From the NCBI RefSeq assembly GCF_028128765.1, contig NZ_LBJG01000023.1, positions 434,001 to 498,000 on the forward strand: a DNA stretch of 64,000 nucleotides, in the 5' to 3' direction. How positions within the stretch are numbered: position 1 is the stretch's first letter; every line of letters begins with the position of its first letter. Position numbers and translations under genes: made by a program. The notes below the pieces were generated by a model. The model was not told the DNA's origin. It searched no databases and saw only the letters and a list, made by a program, of their open reading frames with translations. Source of the DNA: Bradyrhizobium sp. CCBAU 51627 (GTDB taxonomy: Bacteria > Pseudomonadota > Alphaproteobacteria > Rhizobiales > Xanthobacteraceae). Shown in pieces: positions 41,433 to 49,185 of this stretch.

Positions 41433-42170
41433 ATGACCCAAAGCCAGCACATCATGATCGTCGACGACGAGGCGCCGGCCCGAGAGATGGTCGGCGATTA
41501 CCTCAGGATGCACGGCTTCACCGTGACGCTGTGCGACGGCGGCAAGTCGCTCCGCGCCGCGATCGACGGCGGCATGCCCGACCTCGTCGTGCTCGACCTC
41601 AACATGCCCGAGGAAGACGGCCTCTCGATCATTCGCGACCTCAAGAGCCGCACCAACGTTCCCGTCATCATGCTCACGGCGACCGCGAGCCCGATCGACC
41701 GCGTGGTCGGCCTCGAGCTCGGCGCCGACGATTATGTCGCAAAGCCGTGCGAGCTGCGCGAGCTGATGGCGCGCATCCGCTCGGTGCTGCGGCGGAGCGC
41801 GCCGGCAAGGGCCGCCGCGTCTGATGCAGCGCCGGCGAAATCGGACAAGGATCAACTGGTGCGCTTCGGCACCAAATGGCTCGATCTCGAAGCCCAGGCG
41901 CTGCGCGACGACGAAGGCAATGAGCATCCGCTGACGGCGTCCGAGTTCGGGCTGCTGAAAGTGTTCGCCGCCAATCCGAAGCGCGTGCTGTCGCGCGAGC
42001 GCCTGCTCGAGCTCGCCAATGCGCGCGACGCCGAAGCCTTCGACCGCGCCGTCGACCTGCGCATCATGCGCATCCGCCGCAAGATCGAACCGGACCCGAC
42101 CAAGCCCGCCGTGATCCGCACCATTCGCGGCGGCGGCTATCTGTTCTCGCCCCAGGGCGAGAAGGCGTAG
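41433..42170 (+). CDS. OmpR-family response regulator
   Basis: A 245-residue regulator with a receiver domain (acidic D11/D12, phospho-acceptor D55 in LVVLDLNMPEEDG, lysine in YVAKPCEL near residue 107) and an OmpR winged helix (about 145-240: LTASEFGLLKVFAANPKRVLSRERLLELANARDAEAFDRAVDLRIMRIRRKIE...). It is the output of the four-gene operon DctP-kinase-hybrid kinase-regulator. Its targets are unknown; no linked transporter or enzyme gene follows. Confidence 0.9.
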   Translation: MTQSQHIMIVDDEAPAREMVGDYLRMHGFTVTLCDGGKSLRAAIDGGMPDLVVLDLNMPEEDGLSIIRDLKSRTNVPVIMLTATASPIDRVVGLELGADDYVAKPCELRELMARIRSVLRRSAPARAAASDAAPAKSDKDQLVRFGTKWLDLEAQALRDDEGNEHPLTASEFGLLKVFAANPKRVLSRERLLELANARDAEAFDRAVDLRIMRIRRKIEPDPTKPAVIRTIRGGGYLFSPQGEKA

Positions 42171-42477
42171 GCACAACACGGGGGTGCTGTAGCGGGTCGC
42201 GGATTCGCCAGGACGACGGCAATGGGTATGGCGCGACGTAACGCAAGCCCCGGAAATTCGTTCCTCCCAGTCCAATTCCGCAGTACCGTATTTTCCAACC
42301 CTTGAAATTCCACGCTTTTTTGCTCCGAATGTTTCGTCGCGATTTGAGCGACGAAACAATTTATCGGCGCACGAAACCATTTTCTCCTTTTCGTGCAGAC
42401 GTCCCGAAACGTTGGCTCATTAACACTTTGGTCCAGGGAAACGCCGCTCGGTTGCGGCGCACCGGGGAGCCAAGTCA
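42171..42477. other. Leader region of the ECF sigma factor gene
   Basis: 307 bases without a gene. The notable content is a perfect 10-bp hairpin at 42331-42357 and a run of GAAAC motifs between 42351 and 42412. No classical promoter is obvious, which would fit an alternative-sigma or autoregulated promoter, but I cannot define one. Confidence 0.4.
42331..42357. promoter_or_regulatory. Perfect 10-bp dyad upstream of the sigma factor gene
   Basis: GTTTCGTCGC and GCGACGAAAC surround the 7-base loop GATTTGA, 121 bases before the sigma factor ATG. It could be an operator, an mRNA leader structure, or the terminator of the upstream signalling operon (161 bases after its stop); no T run favours the terminator reading. 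Confidence 0.4.
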
Positions 42478-43089
42478 ATGCGGAACGTCATCGCCATCAA
42501 CGCCCAGGCCAGTCAGAGCATCATTGCCGCTCAGGCGACTTCGGACGACATGCTTCTGGAAAGCATTGCCGACGGCAACCGGACGTCCATGCACATCCTC
42601 TATTGCCGGCACAATGTGCGGGTCTACCGCTTCATCCTGCGCGTGGTGCGCGATGCCACCACCGCGGAAGACCTGGTCAGCCAGGTGTTTCTGGACGTGT
42701 GGCGGACCGCCGGCCAGTTTCAGGGCCGCTCGCAGGTATCGACCTGGCTGCTCTCGATCGCCCGCTTCAAGGCGCTGACCGCGATGCGCCAGCGTCGGTT
42801 CGAGGACATCGACCAGGAAGACGTGCGTCAGATCCCGGACAGCTGCGACACCCCGGAGAGCTCGCTCGACCGCAGCGACACCAGCGCCATCCTGCGCGCC
42901 TGCGTCGCAAAACTGTCACCGGCGCATCGGGAGATCATCACCCTCGTCTACTACCACGAGAAGTCGGTGGAGGAGGTCGGGCAGATCATCGGCATCCCCC
43001 AGAGCACGGTGAAGACGCGAATGTTCTATGCCCGCAAGCAGCTGGCTGATCTGCTTAAGGGTTGCGGGGTCGACCGCTTCGCGGCTTAA
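42478..43089 (+). CDS. ECF-type RNA polymerase sigma factor
   Basis: A 203-residue group 4 sigma factor. Region 2 (about residues 28-95) contains the core-binding RFILRVVRDATTAEDLVSQVFLDVWRTAGQFQGRS and STWLLSIARFKALTAMRQRR. Region 4 (about 140-190) contains LSPAHREIITLVYYHEKSVEEVGQIIGIPQSTVKTRMFYARKQL. No anti-sigma gene follows on the same strand; the following 304 bases contain a terminator and no coding frame. It therefore lacks the usual anti-sigma partner nearby and may be controlled transcriptionally. Confidence 0.9.
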   Translation: MRNVIAINAQASQSIIAAQATSDDMLLESIADGNRTSMHILYCRHNVRVYRFILRVVRDATTAEDLVSQVFLDVWRTAGQFQGRSQVSTWLLSIARFKALTAMRQRRFEDIDQEDVRQIPDSCDTPESSLDRSDTSAILRACVAKLSPAHREIITLVYYHEKSVEEVGQIIGIPQSTVKTRMFYARKQLADLLKGCGVDRFAA

Positions 43090-43218
43090 GTCAATGATTT
43101 CAAGCGGATAGAGCTCGTTTCCCGGCTCGATCCCGGGACACGAAAGCGTTACCGCCGACGAAACAAATGAAACAAAGCACAACATCAGGCGGAAAAACTT
43201 CGTCCCTATAAGGCTCCC

Positions 43219-43290
43219 ATACGGTTTTGCTTAAACCTCCCAAGGACCTCCAACGACCCGGACGGGATGCCCCCCTCCGGGTCGTTTTGT
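43219..43290 (+). ncRNA. Possible small RNA ending in a Rho-independent terminator
   Basis: The stretch lies 130 bases beyond the sigma factor stop, contains no frame, and ends in a strong terminator (43252-43290). TATAAG at 43207-43212 is a possible -10 box. Unpaired CCTCCC and ACCTCC motifs at about 43236-43251 and a CCCCCC loop could pair with Shine-Dalgarno sequences, as in some rhizobial trans-acting RNAs. It could equally be the 3' end of the sigma factor mRNA. Confidence 0.35.
43252..43290 (+). terminator. Rho-independent terminator
   Basis: AACGACCCGGA (43252-43262) and TCCGGGTCGTT (43276-43286) make a perfect 11-bp stem around a 13-base loop, followed by TT G T. It is the clearest intrinsic terminator in the window. 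Confidence 0.8.
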
Positions 43291-43393
43291 ATTTGGGGCC
43301 GGGTGCGGCCGCCCCGTCACGAGCGCGTGACAGCGCGTAACGGCCGGCACCTCGATCCCGAACTGCTCTCGTGACATCGATCACGAGTGCCCC

Positions 43394-44089
43394 ATGCTCG
43401 AGCTTCTCTTCGCTATCCTCGCCGGCATCCTCACCATCGCCGCGCCCTGCACGTTGCCGGTGCTGCCGATCCTGCTCGGCGCCTCGATCGGACGCACGTC
43501 GCAGCTGCGGCCTGCGATGATCGCGCTCGGCTTCGTCGTTTCCTTTTCCGCGGTGGCGCTGCTGCTCGGCGCAGTGACGCGGGCATTCGATATCGATCCG
43601 AACGTGCTGCGCGAGGCGGCCGCGATCCTGCTGCTCGGCTTCGGCCTGTTGATGCTGTGGCCGGCGCCGTTCGAATGGTTGTCGATCCGGCTCAATGGCT
43701 GGCTCAACCTGAGCACCGCCGGCGCGCCGCGCGAAGGCGCGCTGGGCGGGCTCGTGCTGGGCACCACGCTCGGCCTGGTCTGGACGCCCTGCGCCGGCCC
43801 CGTGCTCGGCTCGATCCTGACGCTGGTGGCGACCTCGACGAATCTCGCCTGGGCCGGCACGCTTTTGATCGCCTACGCGATCGGCGCTGCGATCCCGATG
43901 CTGGCGATCGCCTATGGCGGCCAGGCCGCGACCACGCGCGTGCGCAGCCTGGTGCGCATCTCGCCGCGGCTGCAGCAGGGTTTTGGCGTGGTCGTGATCG
44001 CCTTCGCGCTCGCCGCCTACTTTCAATACGACACGCTGATCGTGGCGTGGCTCACCGGCTTCTATCCCACCGGCCAGATCGGCCTGTGA
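43394..44089 (+). CDS. CcdA/DsbD-type transmembrane thiol-disulfide transporter
   Basis: A 231-residue membrane protein with six predicted helices. The two cysteine motifs of the family are present: APCTLPVLP near residue 18 in TM1 and TPCAGPVLGS near residue 136 in TM4. Such proteins carry electrons from cytoplasmic thioredoxin to periplasmic thiol proteins, for cytochrome c maturation or to reduce Sox or envelope proteins. The thioredoxin-like gene 27 bases downstream is the likely periplasmic partner. The pair together resembles a split DipZ. Confidence 0.88.
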   Translation: MLELLFAILAGILTIAAPCTLPVLPILLGASIGRTSQLRPAMIALGFVVSFSAVALLLGAVTRAFDIDPNVLREAAAILLLGFGLLMLWPAPFEWLSIRLNGWLNLSTAGAPREGALGGLVLGTTLGLVWTPCAGPVLGSILTLVATSTNLAWAGTLLIAYAIGAAIPMLAIAYGGQAATTRVRSLVRISPRLQQGFGVVVIAFALAAYFQYDTLIVAWLTGFYPTGQIGL

Positions 44090-44116
44090 TGGCTTCACCT
44101 CAACGGAGATACGACC

Positions 44117-44680
44117 ATGACTTTCAAACTGCTTACCGTGGCCGCCGCGCTGGTCGGCGTCTCTGTCACCGGCGCCGTCATCCCCGGCATCTGCGACGAG
44201 GCGACGCCCGCGCCGGTCAAGATCGCGGCCGCGACCCAGGCGGCGACGGCGCCCGACTTCGCCGGGATCAGCAACTGGTTCAATTCGAAGCCGCTCAGCA
44301 TCGCCGACCTCCGCGGCAAGGTCGTGCTGGTCGACTTCTGGACCTATGGCTGCGTCAACTGCGTCAACACGCTGCCGCACGTCACCGACCTCTATGCCAA
44401 ATACAAGGACAAGGGCCTCGTCGTGGTCGGCGTGCACACGCCGGAATTCCCGTTCGAGCGCTCAGCCTCCAATGTGCAGGCCGCGCTGAAGCGCCACGGC
44501 ATCACCTATCCGGTGGCGCAGGACAATGATTCCAAAACCTGGGATGCCTACCGCAATCAATATTGGCCGGCGCAATACGTCATCGACCAGAGCGGCAAGA
44601 TCGTGTTCCAGCATGCGGGCGAAGGCCGCTATGACGAGATCGACCGCACTGTGGCCAAGCTGCTGAACGCCAGCAGCTGA
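44117..44680 (+). CDS. Periplasmic thioredoxin-like protein (TlpA/DipZ type)
   Basis: A 187-residue protein. Signal peptide: MTFKLLTVAAALVGVSVTGAVIPGI, followed by an Ala/Thr-rich linker. The thioredoxin domain (about residues 55-185) has the redox motif C-V-N-C in VDFWTYGCVNCVNTLPHV. WPAQYVIDQSGKIVFQHAGEGRYDEI carries the cis-Pro region and matches the C-terminal domain of DipZ-like proteins. It most likely receives electrons from the CcdA-type protein encoded just upstream and reduces periplasmic disulfides. Confidence 0.87.
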   Translation: MTFKLLTVAAALVGVSVTGAVIPGICDEATPAPVKIAAATQAATAPDFAGISNWFNSKPLSIADLRGKVVLVDFWTYGCVNCVNTLPHVTDLYAKYKDKGLVVVGVHTPEFPFERSASNVQAALKRHGITYPVAQDNDSKTWDAYRNQYWPAQYVIDQSGKIVFQHAGEGRYDEIDRTVAKLLNASS

Positions 44681-44764
44681 TGCCGGATGCGGCGGCTTTG
44701 TGATGCTGCTTGACTCCACGGACCCGTCCGTGGAGGTTCGCGAGCCTCGAACTCAGCCGCCGCA

Positions 44765-45739
44765 ATGGACGACGCGACCGCCAGCAACGACATCCGCCTT
44801 CGCGAAGGCTCCTCGATCGCGCAGCGGCTGGTCGTGGCCGGCTCGGCGGCGGCCGTCGCGCTGTGCTTCACGCCGGGCCTGTTCACGCATGATGCGCTGG
44901 AGATCGTCATCTCCGTCGTCGCGCTGCTGGCGGGCACAGCGTTCGTCGGCGTGGTGATGCTGACGCCGGCGGTGGTGTGGATCATCACGCCGGAGGAGAT
45001 CCTGATCGGACGGCAGCGTCCGTTCGGGAAGCTCCAGACACGGGTCATCGCGAAAGATGACATCCTCGGATTACAGGTTCCCGGCAGCAAAACCGCGAAA
45101 GCCCGCTTCCAGCTGGCCTTTACGCTGGCCTCGGGCGAACGCCTGATCTCCCCGCCGCTCTCCGACGTCACCCATGTTCATGACACCGTGGCGCGGATCG
45201 CTGCGCAGTTCGACGTTCCTGATGTCGAGGCGCCCGTCAATCCGCTCGATGCCAGCAATCCCGAGATGCGTCTTGGCGACCCCGTCGAGCCGTTTTCGCA
45301 GCGAGACATCCGGATCGCGGCGCTGATCGTCGTCGCACTGAGTGTTGCGCCGTACGCCTACAGGCTTTGGCGCGGCCTGCAGCCCCAATGGATCGACGTC
45401 ATGCTGCTGCCGCTTGGCGTGATCGCAGCGTTCGGCGTCTATCGATTTGCCAATCTCGTCACCGGTGCCCGCTGGATCATCCGGCGGGAGGATATTCGCG
45501 TCGAACGCCTATGGGGCGACGGCACGCCGCGCGAGGACCATATCGCTGGGCACGACGTCAAGGCGATCACGGTCGAGCGCCGCGGCCGGTCCGAGGACGA
45601 GCACTGCATCGTCACGATCCGCTTACGGTCCGGACGGAAGTTTCGCAGCCCCCGCATCGGTTCGAGGCCTGAGGCGCGCGCCGTGGGGGCCGAAATCGTC
45701 CGGCGCCTCGCAATCGCGCCGGAGAATAACGAGATCTGA
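44765..45739 (+). CDS. Membrane protein with two tandem TM-pair plus PH-like units, function unknown
   Basis: A 324-residue protein built as a duplication. Unit 1 (about residues 20-150) has two helices (LVVAGSAAAVALCFTPGLF and LEIVISVVALLAGTAFVGVVM) then WIITPEEILIGRQRPFGKLQTRVIAKDDILGLQV. Unit 2 (about 175-320) has IRIAALIVVALSVAPYAYRL and WIDVMLLPLGVIAAFGVYRF then WIIRREDIRVERLWGDGTPREDHIAGHDVKAITV. The soluble parts align (WII..E.I...R...G......I...D...) and end in a charged helix with VARI/VRRL, the layout of bacterial PH-like membrane proteins. No enzyme motif. It follows the thioredoxin-like gene by 84 bases on the same strand. Confidence 0.65.
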   Translation: MDDATASNDIRLREGSSIAQRLVVAGSAAAVALCFTPGLFTHDALEIVISVVALLAGTAFVGVVMLTPAVVWIITPEEILIGRQRPFGKLQTRVIAKDDILGLQVPGSKTAKARFQLAFTLASGERLISPPLSDVTHVHDTVARIAAQFDVPDVEAPVNPLDASNPEMRLGDPVEPFSQRDIRIAALIVVALSVAPYAYRLWRGLQPQWIDVMLLPLGVIAAFGVYRFANLVTGARWIIRREDIRVERLWGDGTPREDHIAGHDVKAITVERRGRSEDEHCIVTIRLRSGRKFRSPRIGSRPEARAVGAEIVRRLAIAPENNEI

Positions 45740-45979
45740 CGTCGACGCTTGAGCTGGCCGATGTGATGGGATCAATCGCTTCTCGCGCTCCGCGCGCTGA
45801 AGGCCCGCCATAGCCGAAAGGCGGATGGAACCCGGGAACAGGTGGCGCGTTACGACAACGACCGCGGATCAGAAAGCTGCGTGCGAACTCCAGCTTTCGC
45901 CGCCCGGGATCATCGAGAGTAGCTCGTCACCCGTCCGCATCATCGACCGGCATCGGCGCACCTCGGCGAAGGAGGTCCC

Positions 45980-46231
45980 ATGTCAAATGGCACCGGTTCG
46001 AGATACGACGTCCAGGAAGCAGCCACCGGCCCGAGAGGGGAAAAACACGCCGGATGGAGCTGGTGGTACCTGCTCTTCCTCATTCAATTCGTCGCCGTGC
46101 TCTGGCCCCCCTTCTACAACGCGGCCGAACCCGAGCTCATCGGCATCCCATTCTTCTACTGGTACCAGCTGCTCTGGGTCATCCTTGGAGCCATCCTGAC
46201 CGCGATCGTCTATTTCGCGACGGAGGATTAG
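45980..46231 (+). CDS. DUF3311 small membrane subunit of a sodium:solute symporter
   Basis: An 83-residue protein behind GGAGG. Residues about 25-48 (WSWWYLLFLIQFVAVLWPPFYN) and 55-80 (IPFFYWYQLLWVILGAILTAIVYFA) are two membrane helices; the WPP..N...P...G.PFFYWYQ pattern is diagnostic of DUF3311. These proteins are encoded directly before SSS-family symporters and are thought to be accessory subunits. The symporter gene starts 67 bases downstream. Confidence 0.85.
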   Translation: MSNGTGSRYDVQEAATGPRGEKHAGWSWWYLLFLIQFVAVLWPPFYNAAEPELIGIPFFYWYQLLWVILGAILTAIVYFATED

Positions 46232-46298
46232 CCCACCCGCGGGCACGATCATGCAAGAGGGGAGACGATAACGAGGGAGGCCAATCGGGAGGAATGCC

Positions 46299-47852
46299 GT
46301 GCAGGACGTCAACTGGACTGCCTTGATCATCTTCCTGGTGCTATTTGCCCTGATCACGTGGCTCGGTTTCGCCGCGGCGCGGTGGCGCAAGGGGGACCTC
46401 GACCTGTTGCACGAATGGGGACTTGGCGGACGTCGCTTCGGCACGATCGTCACCTGGTTCTTGATCGGCGGCGACCTCTACACGGCCTACACCTTCATTG
46501 CCGTTCCGGCGCTGGCTTTCGGGGCCGGCGCGGTCGCCTTCTTCGCGGTCCCGTATACGATCGTCGTTTATCCCATTCTCTTCCTGGTTTTCCCGCGGCT
46601 TTGGTACGTCTGCCACCGGCACAACTACATCACGGCCGCCGACTTCGTCCGCGGGCGCTTCGGCAATCGCTGGCTCGCACTGGCGATTGCGGTCACCGGC
46701 ATCGTCGCAACGTTGCCCTATATTGCGCTCCAGCTTGTCGGGCTTCAGGTCGTGATCGGCGGGATGGGCGTTTCCGGCGAAGGCTACATCGGCGACCTGC
46801 CGCTGCTGTTCGCGTTCGTCATTCTCGCCGCCTTCACCTATTCGAGCGGACTGCGGGCCCCCGCGTCCATCGCTATCGTCAAGGACATCCTGATCTACAT
46901 CACGGCGTTCGCCGCAATCATCGTCGTTCCCATCCAGCTCGGCGGTTTTGGAAATATCTTCGCAGCCGTACCGGCCGAAAAACTCCTGCTGACGGCTCCA
47001 GGCGACGACACGACCGGGGCCTACGGAGCCTACGCGACGCTGGCGCTCGGCTCGGCGCTTGCGCTCTTCCTCTACCCCCACTCAATCACGGGTATCCTGA
47101 GCGCCAGCAGCGGACACGCGGTCAGGCGCAACGCGGCACTTCTACCGGCCTATTCATTGATGCTCGGCCTGCTTGCGCTGGTCGGCTTCTTCGCGATCGC
47201 CGCGGGCGTCGGCAAGCTTCCCGAATATGCCTTCGGCTTCAAACAGTTCGGCAACAACTTTGCTGTGCCCGCCCTCTTCCTCCACAGCTTCCCGTCATGG
47301 TTTGTCGGCATCGCCTTCGCGGCCGTCGGCATCGGCGCGCTGGTGCCGGCTGCGATCATGTCGATCGCGGCCGCCAATCTTTACACGCGCAACATTCACC
47401 GCGAGTTCATCAACGGCGCGCCCACCGACAAGCAGGAAGCGCAGATGGCAAAATGGGTGTCGCTCATCGTCAAGTTCGGCGCGCTGGCCTTCATCGTCTT
47501 CGTGCCATCGAAATTTGCGATCTACCTGCAGCTCCTCGGCGGAATCTGGATCATCCAGACGCTGCCCGCCGTGATGCTTGGCGTCTACACGCGCTGGTTC
47601 AACGAGTGGGCGCTCCTGATCGGATGGGCCGCGGGAATTGTCGCCGGCAGCGCGATGTTCGTCGCAGCGAACCTCACGCCGACCTATGCCCTTGCTGTCG
47701 GCGCCTTCACCTTCCCCGGCTATTCGGCGCTGTACGCCGTGGTGCTCAATCTCGTTCTGACACTCGTCCTGACGCCGCTATTCAATCACGTGAGCAGCAC
47801 CTCGGCCGACGAGACTCTCGCGGCCGAATATCAGGCACCGCTGCGAACCTGA
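46299..47852 (+). CDS. Sodium:solute symporter, monocarboxylate permease type (MctP-like)
   Basis: A 517-residue SSS-family transporter with about 13 membrane segments. Start GTG 46299. WGLGGRRFGTIVTWFLIGGDLYTAYTFIAVPAL (TM1-TM2) and NYITAADFVRGRFGNRWLALAIAVTGIVATLPYIALQLVGLQVV match the MctP group, which imports lactate, pyruvate and alanine in rhizobia. HSITGILSASSGHAVRRNAALLPAYSLMLGLLALVGFFA is also typical. The preceding DUF3311 gene supports this assignment. The substrate is inferred. Confidence 0.85.
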   Translation: MQDVNWTALIIFLVLFALITWLGFAAARWRKGDLDLLHEWGLGGRRFGTIVTWFLIGGDLYTAYTFIAVPALAFGAGAVAFFAVPYTIVVYPILFLVFPRLWYVCHRHNYITAADFVRGRFGNRWLALAIAVTGIVATLPYIALQLVGLQVVIGGMGVSGEGYIGDLPLLFAFVILAAFTYSSGLRAPASIAIVKDILIYITAFAAIIVVPIQLGGFGNIFAAVPAEKLLLTAPGDDTTGAYGAYATLALGSALALFLYPHSITGILSASSGHAVRRNAALLPAYSLMLGLLALVGFFAIAAGVGKLPEYAFGFKQFGNNFAVPALFLHSFPSWFVGIAFAAVGIGALVPAAIMSIAAANLYTRNIHREFINGAPTDKQEAQMAKWVSLIVKFGALAFIVFVPSKFAIYLQLLGGIWIIQTLPAVMLGVYTRWFNEWALLIGWAAGIVAGSAMFVAANLTPTYALAVGAFTFPGYSALYAVVLNLVLTLVLTPLFNHVSSTSADETLAAEYQAPLRT

Positions 47853-47990
47853 GCGTGAGATCCGTTTTGACGCCGTTGTCCTGGAAGCGCTTCGCGAGCT
47901 GACCGGCATAGGCGAAGCCGAACGTCACGTTACGGGCGAACTTGAGATCGAGCCCCGGAATCTCGTTATTGCCGTAGAGGCCAACGGCAG
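47836..47990 (-). pseudogene. Remnant of an autotransporter barrel C-terminus
   Basis: Read leftward, a frame of about 48 residues reads GLYGNNEIPGLDLKF..., then FAYAGQLAKRF, and ends DLTLRF, the shape of the last strands of autotransporter barrels (alternating aromatic residues, terminal LRF). It has no start, has an in-frame stop just upstream, and overlaps the 3' end of the symporter gene on the other strand. I read it as a decayed fragment; alignment is needed to confirm. Confidence 0.35.
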
Positions 47991-48206
47991 GGCTTCATAA
48001 TGAGCCGAAAACGGCCGATTGGGAAACCGGACCACATCTGCCGGGGCAACGACGCTGGCGTACAGATCCCGCCATTGTGAAAAGCGCGTTTGCTCATCGA
48101 GCTCTGCCGGCAGATCGTCTGACGCAAATGACTGTAGTCCCGCTACGGCTGCTCGCGCAGAGCGGCAATCAATACTGGCTGGGTTGTGAGGACTGACCGC
48201 AATCAA
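47930..48206 (-). pseudogene. Remnant of an AraC-type regulator N-terminal region
   Basis: A frame of about 93 residues without an HTH reads SFASDDLPAELDEQTRFSQWRDLYASVV, then FSAHYEALPLASTAITRFRGS. This resembles the start of AraC-family regulators that have a short cupin-like sensor (DLP......R...W.......). The C-terminal HTH half is missing, the frame ends soon after, and it runs into the autotransporter-like remnant. No ribosome-binding site is evident. Confidence 0.35.
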
Positions 48207-48509
48207 TTGGCCAACAATGCAGGTGCCGGCAAGATAAATCCCTTGCCACGGGAAACGTAGATACCGGTTCGCGTCAGAAAACGTGTCAAATCACTCATGC
48301 ATGCAGATTCGACCATTCCACCGCCAGGCGAGGATGTCCCGGGCGCTGCTTTTCGCGCCATCCCTTGGATGTGGCATTGCCGGTCCCGTCAAAAAACCAA
48401 AGCTTTCTCGTGACATACCAAATGGGCGCGCCTTGAACTTGCCACGAAGCTGCCCCTGAGTTCAGATGCAACCGAACGATTTGCGCTGTGGCAGCGGGGA
48501 GAGCTTGAA
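48207..48509. other. Intergenic region before the L,D-transpeptidase gene
   Basis: 303 bases with lower GC than the surroundings and no credible frame. It must include the promoter for the L,D-transpeptidase. Taken with the two adjacent remnants, 47853-48509 looks like a decayed or recombined junction. Confidence 0.45.
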
Positions 48510-49103
48510 ATGACGGATTTTCGTCGCCTGACCGGGACATTGTTGGCTGCGATGGGCCTGATCCTGTCCGCACCGCAAGCCTTCGCCCAGCAGCCCGACC
48601 GCGGCGACGAGCCGGGCTTGATCGCCGACGACAGCTACCAGCTCGATCCGGAATGGCAGAAGCAGGTCGTGTACTACCGCACGACCGAAGCGCCGGGCAC
48701 GATCATCATCTCGACCGCCGAGCGTCACCTCTATCTGGTCCAGCCCGGCGGACGCGCGATCCGCTACGGCATCGGCGTCGGCCGCGACGGCTTCCAGTGG
48801 CAGGGGCTGGTCAACATCACCAATAAGAAGGAGTGGCCGGACTGGACTCCGCCGCCGGAGATGATCCAGCGCCAGCCCTATCTGCCGCGCTTCATGGCCG
48901 GCGGCCCCGGCAATCCGCTCGGCGCGCGCGCCATGTATCTGGGCACCACGGTCTACCGCATCCACGGCACCAATCGTCCTGATACGATCGGCACCAAGGT
49001 GTCCTCGGGCTGCTTCCGCCTCGTCAACAACGACGTCGCCGATCTCTATGATCGCGTGCCTATTGGGACCAAGGTGGTGATCCGGCAGAAGCCTGAACTG
49101 TAA
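48510..49103 (+). CDS. L,D-transpeptidase (YkuD family)
   Basis: A 197-residue secreted protein. The signal peptide ends near residue 26 (LILSAPQAFA). The YkuD domain (about 62-195) starts TIIISTAERHLYLVQPGGRAIRYGIGVGRDGFQW and carries the catalytic set H152 (YRIHGTN) and C168 and R170 (SSGCFRLVNNDV). These enzymes form 3-3 peptidoglycan cross-links or attach proteins to peptidoglycan in the periplasm; rhizobia have many copies. Start ATG 48510 follows GGGGAGAGC. A hairpin follows the stop. Confidence 0.9.
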   Translation: MTDFRRLTGTLLAAMGLILSAPQAFAQQPDRGDEPGLIADDSYQLDPEWQKQVVYYRTTEAPGTIIISTAERHLYLVQPGGRAIRYGIGVGRDGFQWQGLVNITNKKEWPDWTPPPEMIQRQPYLPRFMAGGPGNPLGARAMYLGTTVYRIHGTNRPDTIGTKVSSGCFRLVNNDVADLYDRVPIGTKVVIRQKPEL

Positions 49104-49115
49104 GATTATCATTCC

Positions 49116-49139
49116 AGCACGATCCCTCGGGATCGTGCT
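49116..49139 (+). terminator. Hairpin after the L,D-transpeptidase gene
   Basis: AGCACGATCCC and GGGATCGTGCT form a perfect 11-bp stem with a minimal TC loop, 12 bases after the stop. The following TCCC is not a proper T run, but the position and stem support a termination or 3'-protection role. Confidence 0.55.
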
Positions 49140-49185
49140 TCCCGCCCTTCCAGAATTTCATTCCCCGATTTTTCGAGAGAGCAAC

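Noticed and set aside
43100..44437. Leftward frame antisense to the CcdA and thioredoxin genes
   Set aside because: It crosses the terminator and two genes with clear motifs; product is His/Arg-rich and patternless.
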